64,000 bases of DNA from Siphonodentalium dalli (GCA_032622095.1 CP136061.1:98887345-98951344), one strand, 5' to 3'; positions 1-10,480 are shown, counted from the stretch's first letter. Notes: generated by a model from the sequence alone, not told the origin. Made by a program: numbers and translations.

Positions 1-888
1 CTAATTTCGTGCATTTTTGAACTTTTTTTCAAAGAACTTTTTCACAGTAAATTTTGTCTCGCTCTACTTAAGACGTTGCCATAGTCATTTGCCACATTTT
101 CCCAAATTTTCCCGACCGAGCAGAGCGGAAATTTCTATTTGACCCACTTTTGGGGGCTCGACCCAAAAACTTTTGGGTCCAAAAAGTTCGGGCCAGGTGG
201 CCATTTTTTAATATGTGACAGTTTGCCACATTTTCCTAAATTTTCCCGACCGAGCAGAGCGAAAACTGGGATTCGACCCACTTTTTCGAACTCGACCCAA
301 ATTTTTTTCGGCCCAAATTTTTTGGCCGGCTGGCCATTTATGATCCCGCACTTGTTTCGGCCAATTTCCGTTCATTTTCGGACTTTGCGTAATTTCGTGC
401 ATTTTTGAACTTTTTTTTCAAAAAACTTTTTCACAGGAAATGTTGTCTCGCCCTACTTAAGACGTTGCCATAGTCATTTGCCACATTTTCCCAAATTTTC
501 CCGACCGAGCAGAGCGGGAATTTCTATTTGACACACTTTTGGGGGCTCGACCCAAAAACTTTTGGGTCCAAAAAGTTCGGGCCAGGTGGCCATTTTTTTA
601 TATGTGACAGTTTGCCACATTTTCCTAAATTTTCCCGACCGAGCAGAGCGAAAACTGGGATTCGACCCACTTTTTAGGACTCGACCCAAATTTTTTTCGG
701 CCCAAAATTTTTGGCCGAGGTGGCCATTTATGACCCCACACTTGTTTCGGCCAATTTCCGTTCATTTTCGGACTTTGCCTAATTTCGTGCATTTTTGAAC
801 TTTTTTCCAAAAAAAAATTTCACAGGAAATTTTGTCTCGCCCTACTTAACACGTTGCCATAGTCATTTGCCACATTTCCCCAAATGTT
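1..888. repeat. ~389-bp tandem repeat, about 2.3 copies, with internal sub-repeat
   Basis: The phrase AATTTCGTGCATTTTTGAAC recurs at about 3, 391 and 781, giving a period of 388-390 bp. Each unit carries two or more copies of a sub-block centred on GACCGAGCAGAGCG (near 113, 249, 505 and 640), so a shorter repeat is nested in the longer one. Short open frames on both strands (for example 139-408 and 562-798) run through it but encode the same repeat-derived peptides and are not considered genes. The array starts before the window. Confidence 0.9.
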
Positions 889-890
889 TT

Positions 891-918
891 GAATAAGGAA
901 TAAGGAATAAGGAATAAG
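891..918. repeat. 7-bp microsatellite (GAATAAG)n
   Basis: Four near-perfect copies of GAATAAG follow directly on the end of the 389-bp array. Nothing else is seen here. Confidence 0.85.
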
Positions 919-1900
919 TAACGAAATTCACGCTGCTGCAGTTGGACTAGATTATGGGATGGAATAGCCATAGAAATATGTTAGGTTTAGGTAAGATAAT
1001 GAACTTTACACAAAGGATTTGCTAATAATTATCGACAAAATTAGCGTTAAAAATTAATAATTGTTGGAAACATGACTACCATAACTGTCCCAATGAGTCG
1101 AGGATAGTTTATAAATTAATAATATATTACTATCCCGGTGGAGACTCTACGCAGAAGGCAGAACACATCGCATTGGTTTGATCACAAGATAAAGGAAATA
1201 TAATTGTCTGCAACATAATGACAGACAGACATGTTACCCAATCTAGAAGCTTTCACTTCATGTCGGGAATGTATTATGGATGCTGCAAATATAATTGGAT
1301 TTTATCTTGTTTACGCGTGGTTTATCAATGTGCCGATGCAACGTATATGTTCTGATGAAATCAAGAGTACATGATCAAGTACTTCAATCACATATATATT
1401 ATTCATTATTTCAAAAGTTACACATGGAGCTGATCGCAAGGACGATTTTTGTTATCATATTTCCAAAGTAACACTGATCCAGATAACAAGTTCATCAAAT
1501 GTAGAAATTTTTTTGTGATGACGCCATTGTCCGAAACCCATTAGTATGCATCAAAGGTGAAACTATATGCAATCAATTGGCTGAAATTCAACATGAATAA
1601 TCAACAATTCCTGGGGGATGTCTAGACGTATTCCAGATATTTTATGATGCGGATACGCAAGAGATTAATTGATTATTATGCACAATGTTGATGGCCGATG
1701 GTGGAAATTGCTACAAGCACTTGTGTTCAGGATTTTGCCATTAGAACTTTCAATATTGTGTTACAAATCATTACACTGGGACAAAATATGGTTTAGTAAT
1801 TTTCAAGTTAAAATTTAAAGCGACACCAGCATGTTCAGGGCTAAACATTGACATATACCGTAATGATTATTAGCTCCCATTTGGAGGTGATCATAAACAT
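919..1900. other. AT-rich sequence, nothing recognised
   Basis: No open frame above 60 codons, no inverted or tandem repeat and no RNA gene was recognised by eye. It lies between the 389-bp array and the 5' region of the LINE relic. Confidence 0.5.
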
Positions 1901-2472
1901 GTCACCCTGAAATTCCCCGTGAGGGCCCGGGGTAGAATATATTAGAATACCGCCCCAATGCGAGGGGTAAGAACCCCCTAATGTGGCACCCTGTTTGCCG
2001 TGGTGTGCATCCCGTGAGGTGTGACGTATGAGTCCTGGTGGTACTAGGGATGCCGTATCACATGGGGTATCGACCTGCGGATACGGCCTAGCTGATGGTC
2101 CTATTTGGTCTTACATCTCTTCATGACGGGTGGTCGAGTTGACCGAGTTCAATCAATCGACGAGTCACGCCTCTCCAGTGTTTCCGATTACATATCTGCC
2201 ATCTGTTGTGTTTTGTTTCTGGTGTCTAGTTGAGTCTTCTGCATTTCATGTATGTTTCTTTCGTGTCATGTCTGTTTGCATTACTGTTAAATGTTTTAAT
2301 TTTGTACAATACTGTTCACGCCTGTCTCACTGTGGCGAGGTACCGGAAGGCTGCCGTATATAGTGGCTAAACGGGTCACCGCTCAAGCTATGTACCAGTC
2401 TTTGGCCCGACAATAATTCGAAGTGTAGTCAGAGGCAGTTGCTGAGATAGTTGTAGATTATTTGCTTTTCAT

Positions 2473-3518
2473 ATGGCAACTCATAACAAACGACAACGTA
2501 GGAATGACCACCCGCCAAGTTCCACTGATGCTGAGGCCTATCCTCAGTACTTTGTACTTGGTTTTGGTCCAAATGTCAAGAGACCTTCTGTATTTGTGAT
2601 TGATAAAACGCTCCAAAGCATAGATGGAAAATTACGATCTGTCAAAAAGATTCAAGCTGACGCTCTTATGCAATTAACATCTATTGCGCAAAACCAGTGT
2701 TGGTTATTCCTCAGAAGACATGGATCAGTTACAGAGCTGTGTTGAGAACTCGCGATATAGCTGATTCTTCTGAGTCAGAGATATTGGCTGAGTTAGCACC
2801 ATGGTGAGTTACAGAAGTCCGTAGATTTACGAAGACAGTTGGTGGTCAAAAAGTTCAGTTGAACAGACATCTTAAGAACATATAAGTACATATAAGAACA
2901 TATGTTCCAAACCCATTACGATGTTTTAAATGCCCGGGGTATGGCCATGGCCAGGATCATTGTAAATGTAGAGAAACCATATGTGCACGATTTTCTATTT
3001 CTTGTCATGATTATAAGGATTGTACGAATCTTAGAACTGTTCAAACTCTAATGGTTCATGCTGTAATGGATCGCTCATGTCCAATTATGGGACTATGAAT
3101 TCAAGATTCAACAATTTAAAGCTGATGAGCACTGTCATTTATAGATGCTAAGAAAATAGTTGGTCCCCAACCATCCATGCCACATGTCACATACCCAGCA
3201 ATCGTGTCTACAAAAAAGTGTGTTGATGCCAGCACTCAGACATAGAGTCAAACCAAACTCGTCAGTACATGTATATCACTCGCAACACAAGTTGAGGCGA
3301 CTGATATATTCCTGTTTCAGAACATGAAGTGCATGTTATGGATACAACCTCTGCCGTTGATACACGTTCTCCGAAACAACCTATGTAAGATGAACATATT
3401 GTTCCAAAAGAAACATCGCATGTTGCTTCGGAACACAGATCACCAAAGTCACTCAAACGTTTGGACTCTCAGAAAGAGAGATAAATCTTTGAGCTTTCGA
3501 AATTTGACCACATGATTG
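2473..3518 (+). pseudogene. LINE ORF1 (gag-like nucleic-acid-binding protein), broken
   Basis: The frame opens at 2473 with a basic, low-complexity N-terminus (MATHNKRQRRNDHPP) and continues with YPQYFVLGFGP and a GKLRSVKKIQAD segment, the usual order in LINE ORF1 proteins of the I/Jockey type. It stops at 2745. In shifted frames the reading resumes with VTEVRRFTKTVGGQKVQLN (about 2811-2865). Then comes YVPNPLRCFKC with a CCHC knuckle (CX2CX4HX4C), and near 3430-3515 a C-terminal stretch ending SLSFRNLTT. ORF1 proteins of this type bind element RNA as a chaperone. Here at least two frameshifts or stops interrupt it, so no product is expected. The start is the first ATG after the leader that gives the typical N-terminus. 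Confidence 0.75.
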
Positions 3519-3869
3519 AAGAGAAACGTTTAACTCTCAAAGACAAGAAATATTATTAGTGGCTCGAGACTGTCGGTTGGGTGAACGATGACATTATGTC
3601 TCACCCACGCGACCATCAGCTTGACGCATCGCATAAAGGTCCATATGAGAGTCATTAAATATTATAAATACCTTATAACTGCAAAATCTGACTTTATAAG
3701 CTGCTTTACATTTTTCGATGTGGCTCCTGTGTAATGTCGTGTTATTTATTTGTTATGTATTATCTATGCTTGTATTAGTTTTATACGTTTTATAGTATGA
3801 TTGCACACTAGTCTGTTCTTGAATTTATATTCCTGACTCCAAGTGGGAACACTCCTCTTGTGTGATTTT
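2888..3869 (+). repeat. 982-bp tandem duplication, copy 1
   Basis: Everything from ACATATAAGAACATATG at 2888 is repeated 982 bp downstream with only about ten single-base differences (for example near 3050, 3235, 3270 and 3637). This indicates a recent unequal exchange or replication slip inside the LINE relic. The unit covers the zinc-knuckle region, the ORF1 C-terminus and most of the 3' untranslated region. Confidence 0.95.
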
Positions 3870-4500
3870 ACATATAAGAACATATGTTCCAAACCCATTA
3901 CGATGTTTTAAATGCCCGGGGTATGGCCATGGCCAGGATCATTGTAAATGTAGAGAAACCATATGTGCACGATTTTCTATTTCTTGTCATGATTATAAGG
4001 ATTGTACGAATCTTAGAACTGTTCAACCTCTAATGGTTCATGCTGTAATGGATCGCTCATGTCCAATTATGGGACTATGAATTCAAGATTCAACAATTTA
4101 AAGCTGATGAGCACTGTCATTTATAGATGCTAAGAAAATAGTTGGTCCCCAACCATCCATGCCACATGTCACATACCCAGCAATCGTGTCTACAAAAAAG
4201 TGTGTTGATGCCAGAACTCAGACATAGAGTCAAACCAAACTCGTCAGTACGTGTATATCACTCGCAACACAAGTTGAGGCGACTGATATATTCCTGTTTC
4301 AGAACATGAAGTGCATGTTATGGATACAACCTCTGCCGTTGATACACGTTCTCCGAAACAACCTATGCAAGATGAACATATTGTTCCAAAAGAAACATCG
4401 CATGTTGCTTCGGAACACAGATCACCAAAGTCACTCAAACGTTTGGACTCTCAGAAAGAGAGATAAATCTTTGAGCTTTCGAAATTTGACCACATGATTG
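3862..4500 (+). pseudogene. LINE ORF1 zinc-knuckle fragment, second copy
   Basis: A 72-codon frame (3862-4080) contains knuckle 1 with Cys15, Cys18, His23 and Cys28, a complete CX2CX4HX4C. Knuckle 2 keeps Cys35, His43 and Cys48, but its second ligand is Phe38 where a cysteine is expected. The same Phe is present in copy 1, so the loss predates the duplication. Downstream, 4306-4497 repeats the C-terminal ORF1 stretch in another frame. It is a broken fragment without its own promoter or credible start. Confidence 0.75.
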
Positions 4501-4850
4501 AAGAGAAACTTTTAACTCTCAAAGACAAGAAATATTATTAGTGGCTCGAGACTGTCGGTTGGGTGAACGATGACATTCTGTCTCACCCACGCGACCATCA
4601 GCTTGACGCGTCGCATAAAGGTCCATATGCGAGTCATTACATATTATAAATACCTTATAACTGCAAAATCTGACTTTATAAGCTGCTTTACATTTTTCGA
4701 TGTGGCTCCTGTGTAATGTCGTGTTATTTATTTGTTATGTATTATCTATGCTTGTATTAGTTTTATACGTTTTATAGTATGATTGCACACTAGTCTGTTC
4801 TTGAATTTATATTCCTGACTCCAAGTGGGAACACTCCTCTTGTGTGCTTT
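3870..4850 (+). repeat. 982-bp tandem duplication, copy 2
   Basis: This is the second copy of the LINE segment 2888-3869. It ends where ACTCCTCTTGTGTG passes into the unique 3' tail. The join at 3860-3875 (TGTGATTTTACATATAAG) is the duplication junction. Confidence 0.95.
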
Positions 4851-4980
4851 TATTTGTACATAGCTCACCATTGCAATCCACTGTCTAATTTATCTAAACA
4901 GTTGCTTCGCTTTGACCTTCTTTATCCCTGTTTCTGTTCTTCGTCGTGATATGTCCTTTAACGGCTAAAAATGACGTTAA
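4851..4980 (+). other. LINE 3' tail, left part of the split
   Basis: The unique 3' end of the LINE relic runs into GACGTTAA. It continues at 5363 with TTAAAACCCCAATCAACT after the MITE. The target tetranucleotide TTAA is thus a native part of the LINE tail. Confidence 0.7.
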
Positions 4981-4999
4981 CCCTTTACCCAACAGAAGG

Positions 5000-5075
5000 G
5001 CCCTGTGCCAATGCATTCTCTTATATATGCGAGTCGACCATAGGTCGCCTCGCATATATAAGAGAGTGCATTGGC
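5000..5075. repeat. hairpin 1 inside the MITE
   Basis: CCAATGCATTCTCTTATATA followed by TGCGAG pairs with its near-perfect inverse across a short TCGACCATAGGTCGC loop. There is one mismatch in an arm of about 26 bp. Confidence 0.9.
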
Positions 5076-5143
5076 TTAACACATTAAAAATTATAAAATT
5101 GTTAAAGAATGTAAGAAAAAATGGTAAAAAAAGATTTGTTTTA

Positions 5144-5220
5144 GGCCAATGCATTCTCTTATATATGCGAGGCGACCTATGGTCGACTCGCATATATAAG
5201 AGAATGCATTGGCACAGGGC
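5144..5220. repeat. hairpin 2 inside the MITE, inverse of hairpin 1
   Basis: It has the same arms as hairpin 1 with the loop in reverse orientation (GCGACCTATGGTCGA). The two hairpins therefore pair with each other as well as with themselves. The AT-rich spacer 5076-5143 separates them. Confidence 0.9.
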
Positions 5221-5395
5221 ATAACTGTAACTATCACAATGTGGTCAAGGAGCCGGTTCCAATGATATCCATATTTGTATGGTTCTATTGAGACAGACCG
5301 AAGATATTTTAGGCTGTTGAAGCTTTATTTGGCCGGTTTTGGCCGGTTTGTTGGGTAAAGGGTTAAAACCCCAATCAACTAAACACCAGAAGTTT

Positions 5396-7140
5396 CATAT
5401 GAAGCTTGGTGATGATCGGATGAGGGAGGTGGCCTTGAGGGTGCGCCGCAAAATTTAGTCTAACAACATGGCCGCATGGAATACGTTGATGATTTTCTTC
5501 TAGAGGTCACCCTGATGACCCATATGAAGTTTGGTGATGATCAGATGATCGATGTGGTCTGTAGGTTGTGCCAAGATTTAGTCACAAAGAGTAAAATGCA
5601 AGATGACTGCCAGCAGCCATGTTTTAAGGTCTAAATACCCGACAATGGTTCGTTCCCATTGAAATGTCATTGTTAACATCCATAATCAATTTCATGATGA
5701 TCAGACGGAGGGTCCGGTATGTAATTCATGCTAATGGATTGATTTGAACTCCAAGATGGCCGCTGGTGGCCATGTTGTTTTTCTGAATGACCCCAAAATG
5801 ACTCGTTGCCATCTACGTGTCAATATCAACAGCCATGACAAATTTCGCAATGATCCGATCAACGGTATGACCTGTAACCCGTGCCAAATGTTTTAGTCAT
5901 GCAAAGAGTAAAATCCAAGATGGCTGCCGGTGGCCAGGGTTTATGACCGAATGAACCCAAAATAACTCGTCCCCATCTACATGTCATTATTAACATCGAC
6001 GACAAATTTCATGATCAGACGACCACTCCTGCCTGTAGCCCGTGCTAATCGATTGGGATTTTGAAATCCAAGATGGCCGCTTGTGGCCATGTTTTAATGC
6101 GGAATGGCACCGAAATGACTCATTTCCCATTTACATGTCAATATCAACAGCCATGACAAATTTAATAATGATCCGACCAAAGGTTCGATTTGTAGCCCGT
6201 GCCAAAGGATTTTGTCGTGCAAAGAGTAAAATCCAAGATGGCTACCAGCGGCCATGTTTTATGGCCCAATGATTCCAAGATATGTCGTTCCCATCTACAT
6301 GTCAATATTAACATCCATGACAAATTTCATGGTCATCAGACACAATGTAACACCTGCTAATGGGTTGCATTTTGAAATCCAATATGGCCGCCGACGGCCA
6401 TGCTTTTTTGCCGAATGACCACAAAATGGCCCCTTTCCCATATACATGTCAATGTAAACAGCCATGACAATTTTCATAATGATCCGACCAAATGTCCGAC
6501 CTGTAACCCATGCCAAATTATTTAGTAATGCAAAGAGTAAAATACAAGATGGCTGCCGGCGGCCATGTTTTATGGCCGAATGAACCCAAAATGATTCGTT
6601 CCCATCTACATGTCAAAATTAACATCGACGACAAATTTCATGATGATCAGACAACCACTCCTGCCTGTAGCCGGTGCTAATGGATTGAATATTGAAATCC
6701 AAGATGGCCTCTAGTGGCCATGTTTTAATGCCGAATGACACCGAAAATGACCCCGTTCCCATCTAAATGTCAACATCCATGATAAATTGTATCATGGTTC
6801 AATGGTACGACATGCAGCCGGTTCCAGAGGATTTATAGTCATGCAAAGAATAAAATCCAAGATGGCTGCCGGCGGCCATATGGCTAAATGATCCAAAAAT
6901 GACTGGTTCCAATCTACATGTCTGTATTAAAATCCATGACAAATTTCAGGATGATCAGACCAAATGTAGCACGTCCTAATGAATTGCATTTTGAAATCCA
7001 ATATGGCCGGCGACAGCCATGTTTTTTTTTCCCGGTTGACCTCAAAATGACACCCCTCTCATCAACATCTCAATGTAAACAGCCATGACAAATTTCATAC
7101 TTATCCAACCAAAGGTACGACCTGTAACCCGTGCTAATGG
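5396..7140 (+). repeat. ~310-320-bp higher-order tandem repeat with YY1-like motifs
   Basis: Two alternating sub-units, one reading CAAAGAGTAAAATCCAAGAT and the other GAAATCCAAGATGGCCGC, repeat about every 155-160 bp. Like units recur every 300-320 bp (5915, 6233, about 6544 and 6857; and 6068, about 6378, 6699 and about 6996). CCAAGATGGC or a one-base variant occurs in nearly every unit, followed by a CCGGCGGCCATG-like palindromic stretch. Between motifs the shared text is CATCTACATGTCAATATTAA and a CATGACAAATTTCATGATGA-like block. Copies of the same unit are found inverted at about 36,780-36,880 and 48,985-49,075, so this is a dispersed family. Small open frames inside are not credible genes. 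Confidence 0.9.
7023..7064 (+). repeat. left arm of an exact 42-bp inverted repeat
   Basis: T8CCCGGTTGACCTC through CTCATCA matches the reverse complement of 7836-7877 with no mismatch. The left arm lies in the last unit of the YY1-like array. Confidence 0.95.
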
Positions 7141-7264
7141 AAATTGTTGACGGACGTCTACACGCATATCGCACGACGCACACACGGACGACGGATACCA
7201 AAAGTTGGCAATAGCTCAAACTTTACAAAGTAAAGATGAGATAAAAATTGTTTATCGATATCGG
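7141..7264. other. array tail with GACGGACG-type sequence
   Basis: The array ends in a stretch rich in GACGGACG, CGCACGACG and GGACGACGGATACCAAAAG, then GGCAATAGCTCA. Very similar phrases close dispersed repeats in many marine invertebrates. Another such stretch is at 31,965-32,050 in the opposite sense. Confidence 0.5.
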
Positions 7265-8959
7265 ATCTTATTCTCGGGATACAGATAAACATACACATAC
7301 AGGTTTTAACTAATAAATATCAAAAATCGATTTAATACTTGTGCTGTGAAACTGAAATAACAATCGATGTCTGTCATGCCACCAGCTCATGTGATCCTGT
7401 GTCCCCCTCCCCCCCTCGTCTGATAGACATGGACGCGTCCGAACTGATGGGGGGGATTGTTAGCATACGTAGCATGGTTACTTCTGTGGACTCCAACAAG
7501 TATATTCTTATATTTGGGCTACATAATAATTATATGGGTGTCATTAAATAGAAGGCATATTTTGTTCTTCATAAATAATTGGATAATGAACGTGTCAATG
7601 ACACTGTAGTTCAATTTGGAGAGGGGATAATTTCATGCGTTACAGTCAATGTAGGTTATCCTGACAATCGATATGAAGTTTGTGACTATCGGATGAGAGA
7701 TGCGACTGTCACATATATGGTGTGCCGTATTATATAGTATTGCAAAGAAAATACAAGTTGTCCGCCGGGGGCCATGAGCTAAAACAAGTGATGGACTATC
7801 TTCCAATGCAAGCCGTTATGCGGCATATCTCCTAGTGATGAGAGGGGTGTCATTTTGAGGTCAACCGGGAAAAAAAACACTAATCGATATCATTGGGATA
7901 AGAGAAAAGAACTAAGAAATAAGATAGTGGACATGAATGGAAGCGGTAATTTTGTATCTATTGATGTTGGAGCCTGTGTGGTGACTCTATCAATACTAAT
8001 GTGTATATAGTAACACTGATATTAGCAAATTATTCGATTCAAAATGTAGGAACAAGGTAAATTAGCAGTGACCATACCGTAATCAGTGATCAGTTATTTG
8101 ATATTCTGAGTGCACCACATGTGATAAGTATATATGGACACGAGTTAATCAGTTTATGGCTACACCTGTGGAAATCCCAGTGGACACAAGCTCAACACCA
8201 AAACCGATGCCCTTCACGATTGGCGTCAAAACTAATTGTTCTTGGGCATGAAGTTAATTAAATACATCGGACATGACCCGCTGTGATAAACATATGTAGC
8301 AAATCGATATACCGGCTCCATATACATGTACGCTGAAATATACTTTACATGGTAACAGCCATATTTTCAAACAATTTATTTAAAATTGTTCGCACAAAAG
8401 TGAAACAAACACTCTTTATTTATGATATCTGGGGTAGACTAACACGGAACGATTTGTTTTCCATACCGTGCTAATGGCTCGTTTTGTTTGGATCCAATAT
8501 ATATACTAACGAACCAAAGCCGGACGCTTTTGTGTCGTATATAGACAATGTCTGATTTTGTGACGTCACCAATTATTATCGAACCCGCCTGGCGTTTAAC
8601 TTTAGTGAAAAAATAGATAATTTTTGGGTGTTTTTTCTGACAAGTAATGAATAAATTATATACTATGCTCAGAAAATATGAATGCAGGTTTAAGTGAAAT
8701 GAAATAGAATGAAACTCCACAGTCTTATTTATTAGAAGTTAAATATGCCCCCGGCCCCACTTATGAATACGAAAAATCACTCATTTGATATAATTTGATA
8801 TCATTTGATCCTGAAATGGCCAGATTTTTTTTTAATGACAAAAGAAATCATAGTCATACCAACATATTTCTGCTTATTATTGCTTATATGGTCATGCAAC
8901 GGTAAGAAATTAACTAAGAAGTTGTTTGAGTCAGGGTTTGGGTTGGGGAAGATGTCCAG
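7265..8959. other. mostly unrecognised, with a decayed copy of the YY1-like unit at about 7,660-7,790
   Basis: At 7660-7790 a diverged unit is legible (GATATGAAGTTTGTGACTAT, then GCAAAGAAAATACAAG and GGGGGCCATGA). The 70-codon frame at 7339-7551 has no recognisable domain. The remainder is AT-rich with no repeat I could define. Confidence 0.5.
7836..7877 (-). repeat. right arm of the exact 42-bp inverted repeat
   Basis: This is the perfect inverse of 7023-7064, 771 bp away. It is an isolated copy, with no neighbouring units of the parent array. Confidence 0.95.
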
Positions 8960-8979
8960 CCCCCCCCCCCCCCCCCCCC
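8960..8979. repeat. C20 homopolymer
   Basis: Twenty cytosines in a row. Open frames crossing it on both strands are artefacts. Confidence 0.9.
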
Positions 8980-9732
8980 AGCGCCTACATGACAAATAAT
9001 TAGGGTTTTATTGTTGATTTTGCTTTATATAGTCATGAGACGGCGAGGTACAAGCCAGCATACACATTTTCTATGATGGGCCCTTAAAAGTTTGAGCCCC
9101 AAATTGGAGCCCGCGCAGAGATCTTCGCAAACCTAAGGCGATCAGCTATACAATGTACCTGTGAAGTGGGTATCTTGGACATCGACCCCCCTAAACTTGA
9201 CTCAAACAATGTTTTCGCAGAAAGAGTGAATTTCTCGCCACAAAAATAACCAAATATCTTGGGATGATTGTTTTTCAAAAGTAGGTTGTTGTGTGGGAGG
9301 GGGAGGGAATCCAGACTTGAACATTTATGGATTTTATTCCCCCACCGAAGCCTGATTCAGACACAATGTTTTCTCAGTAAAAGTGAATTGTTCTCGCCGT
9401 TTCAGGACTCTATATAAGGCAACAAAAAAAACACATTGTTTAGGGAGAAAAATGTGCCTACCCAAAAAAATTTATTGGACTGTAGACACAGATAAAAAAA
9501 ATATTCAGTGGAAAGGGCATCGAAACGTATCTTACCCATTTTCAAACCTCTCCTATAAAATTAGAAGTTTTATTAGTCTATGCTCTGAATAATTCAAGAA
9601 AACAATATTTAGTATTGAATCTGTCAATTAATCTGAATGGTGAAGCTTTCTATAGTGAATTGCCAATGAACCAATTGAATTCAGAATAAAAATATATAAT
9701 AAAAAAAAATTCCTAACTACGTACCCTAATTA
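8980..9732. other. unrecognised, with a diverged ~155-bp direct repeat
   Basis: A block around 9195-9241 (CTCAAACAATGTTTTCGCAG then AGTGAATTTCTCGCC) recurs in diverged form at 9355-9399. A related piece appears inverted near 8900-8945. These look like remnants of an old tandem repeat. No gene is visible. Confidence 0.5.
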
Positions 9733-10201
9733 TTTTAGATCATGTAACCCTAAACACATGTGACCCTAAACACATGTAACCCTAAATACATGTAACCCTA
9801 AACACATGTATTATTTTAGATCAGGTAACCCTAAACACATGTATTATTTTAGATCATGTAACCCTAAACATATGTATTATTTTAGAACATGTAACCCTAA
9901 ACACATGTATTATTTTAGATCATGTAACCCTAAACACATGTATTATTTTAGATCATGTAACCCTAAACACATGTATTATTTTAGATCATGTAACCCTAAA
10001 CACATGTATTATTTTAGATCATGTAACCCTAAACACATGTATTATTTTAGATCATGTAACCCTAAACACATGTATTATTTTAGATCATGTAACCCTAAAC
10101 ACATGTATTATTTTAGATCATGTAACCCCAAACACATGTATCATTTTAGATCATGAAACCCTAAACACATGTATTATTTTAGATCATGTAACCCTAAACA
10201 C
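9733..10201. repeat. 33-bp minisatellite with telomere-like CCCTAA core
   Basis: Four short 16-17-bp units (ATGTAACCCTAAACAC type) precede twelve 33-bp units starting at 9806 (next at 9839, 9872 and so on to 10169). Each unit contains TAACCCTAAAC, the complement of a TTAGGG-like repeat, and a spacer ATGTATTATTTTAGATC. Because 33 is a multiple of three, a spurious 116-codon frame (9806-10156) with an 11-residue period runs through it. Confidence 0.95.
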
Positions 10202-10297
10202 ATGTATTATTATTTTTTTGGTCTAAACAATAATAGGCAGAAATATCTTGGTATGATGTTTTTGTCATTTGCAGACTTCTGGGTGGAGGTATGTTGG

Positions 10298-10480
10298 TAT
10301 GTGAGGCCAAATTCACATTTAATAATGAATTGCGCTTCAGCAATATGTGCAAATTATTACTTTATGCTTAAGTGCAATCATTGCTCTTAAGCGCAATTCA
10401 TTGCACTTAAGCGTAATTATGTGCGCTTTAATAAGCTTAAGCGCAATCCATGGTGATATATAACTAAACACACCTGGTAG
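10298..10480. mobile_element. fragment of the TTAAGCGC-type element family (left end)
   Basis: It starts with TATGTGAGGCCAAATTCACA (10298-10317), the same terminal sequence as the element at 11,517. Repeated, partly palindromic GCTTAAGCGCAAT-type words follow (10,365-10,450). No matching right end is clear, so it is either truncated or the outer part of a larger nested copy. Confidence 0.65.

Larger units (their letters stand above)
4981..5362. mobile_element. piggyBac-like MITE with TTAA target duplication
   Basis: The element begins CCCTTTACCCAACA (4981-4994) and ends with its exact inverse TGTTGGGTAAAGGG (5349-5362). It is flanked by TTAA at 4977-4980 and 5363-5366. TTAA target sites and termini starting with CCC are hallmarks of the piggyBac superfamily. 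At 382 bp it has no transposase and is non-autonomous. Its interior is two long hairpins that are also inverse copies of each other. Confidence 0.85.
1901..5395 (+). mobile_element. ORF1-only LINE relic (I/Nimb/Jockey-like), ORF2 absent
   Basis: A GC-richer leader (about 1901-2472) precedes an ORF1 (from 2473) with CCHC zinc knuckles. The ORF1 C-terminal part is followed directly by a 3' untranslated region and by a tail ending GACGTTAA...AACCCCAATCAA, the type of tail known from molluscan LINEs and SINEs. No reverse transcriptase or endonuclease sequence lies between ORF1 and the tail, so ORF2 has been lost. This is the architecture of HAL1-like, ORF1-only derivatives. The tail is split by a TTAA-flanked MITE (4981-5362), and a 982-bp internal segment is tandemly duplicated. 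Exact ends are uncertain because no target-site duplication was found. Confidence 0.7.

Noticed and set aside
2100-2170. tRNA-derived SINE head or tRNA gene at GGTGGTCGAGTTGACCGAGTTCAA-like text
   Set aside because: A B-box-like GAGTTCAATC is present, but no cloverleaf could be folded and it lies in the LINE leader. No true tRNA gene was found in the window.
4894-5224. Frames of 92-99 codons on both strands at the MITE
   Set aside because: Both are translations of the double hairpin, which is why the same peptides appear on both strands.
9806-10156. 116-codon protein with an 11-residue repeat
   Set aside because: It follows from a 33-bp tandem unit divisible by three. There is no start context, the next unit carries a stop, and codon content is that of the repeat.
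9806-10201. CRISPR-like direct repeats of 33 bp
   Set aside because: There are no unique spacers between units, the setting is eukaryotic, and no cas genes are present. It is a simple minisatellite.
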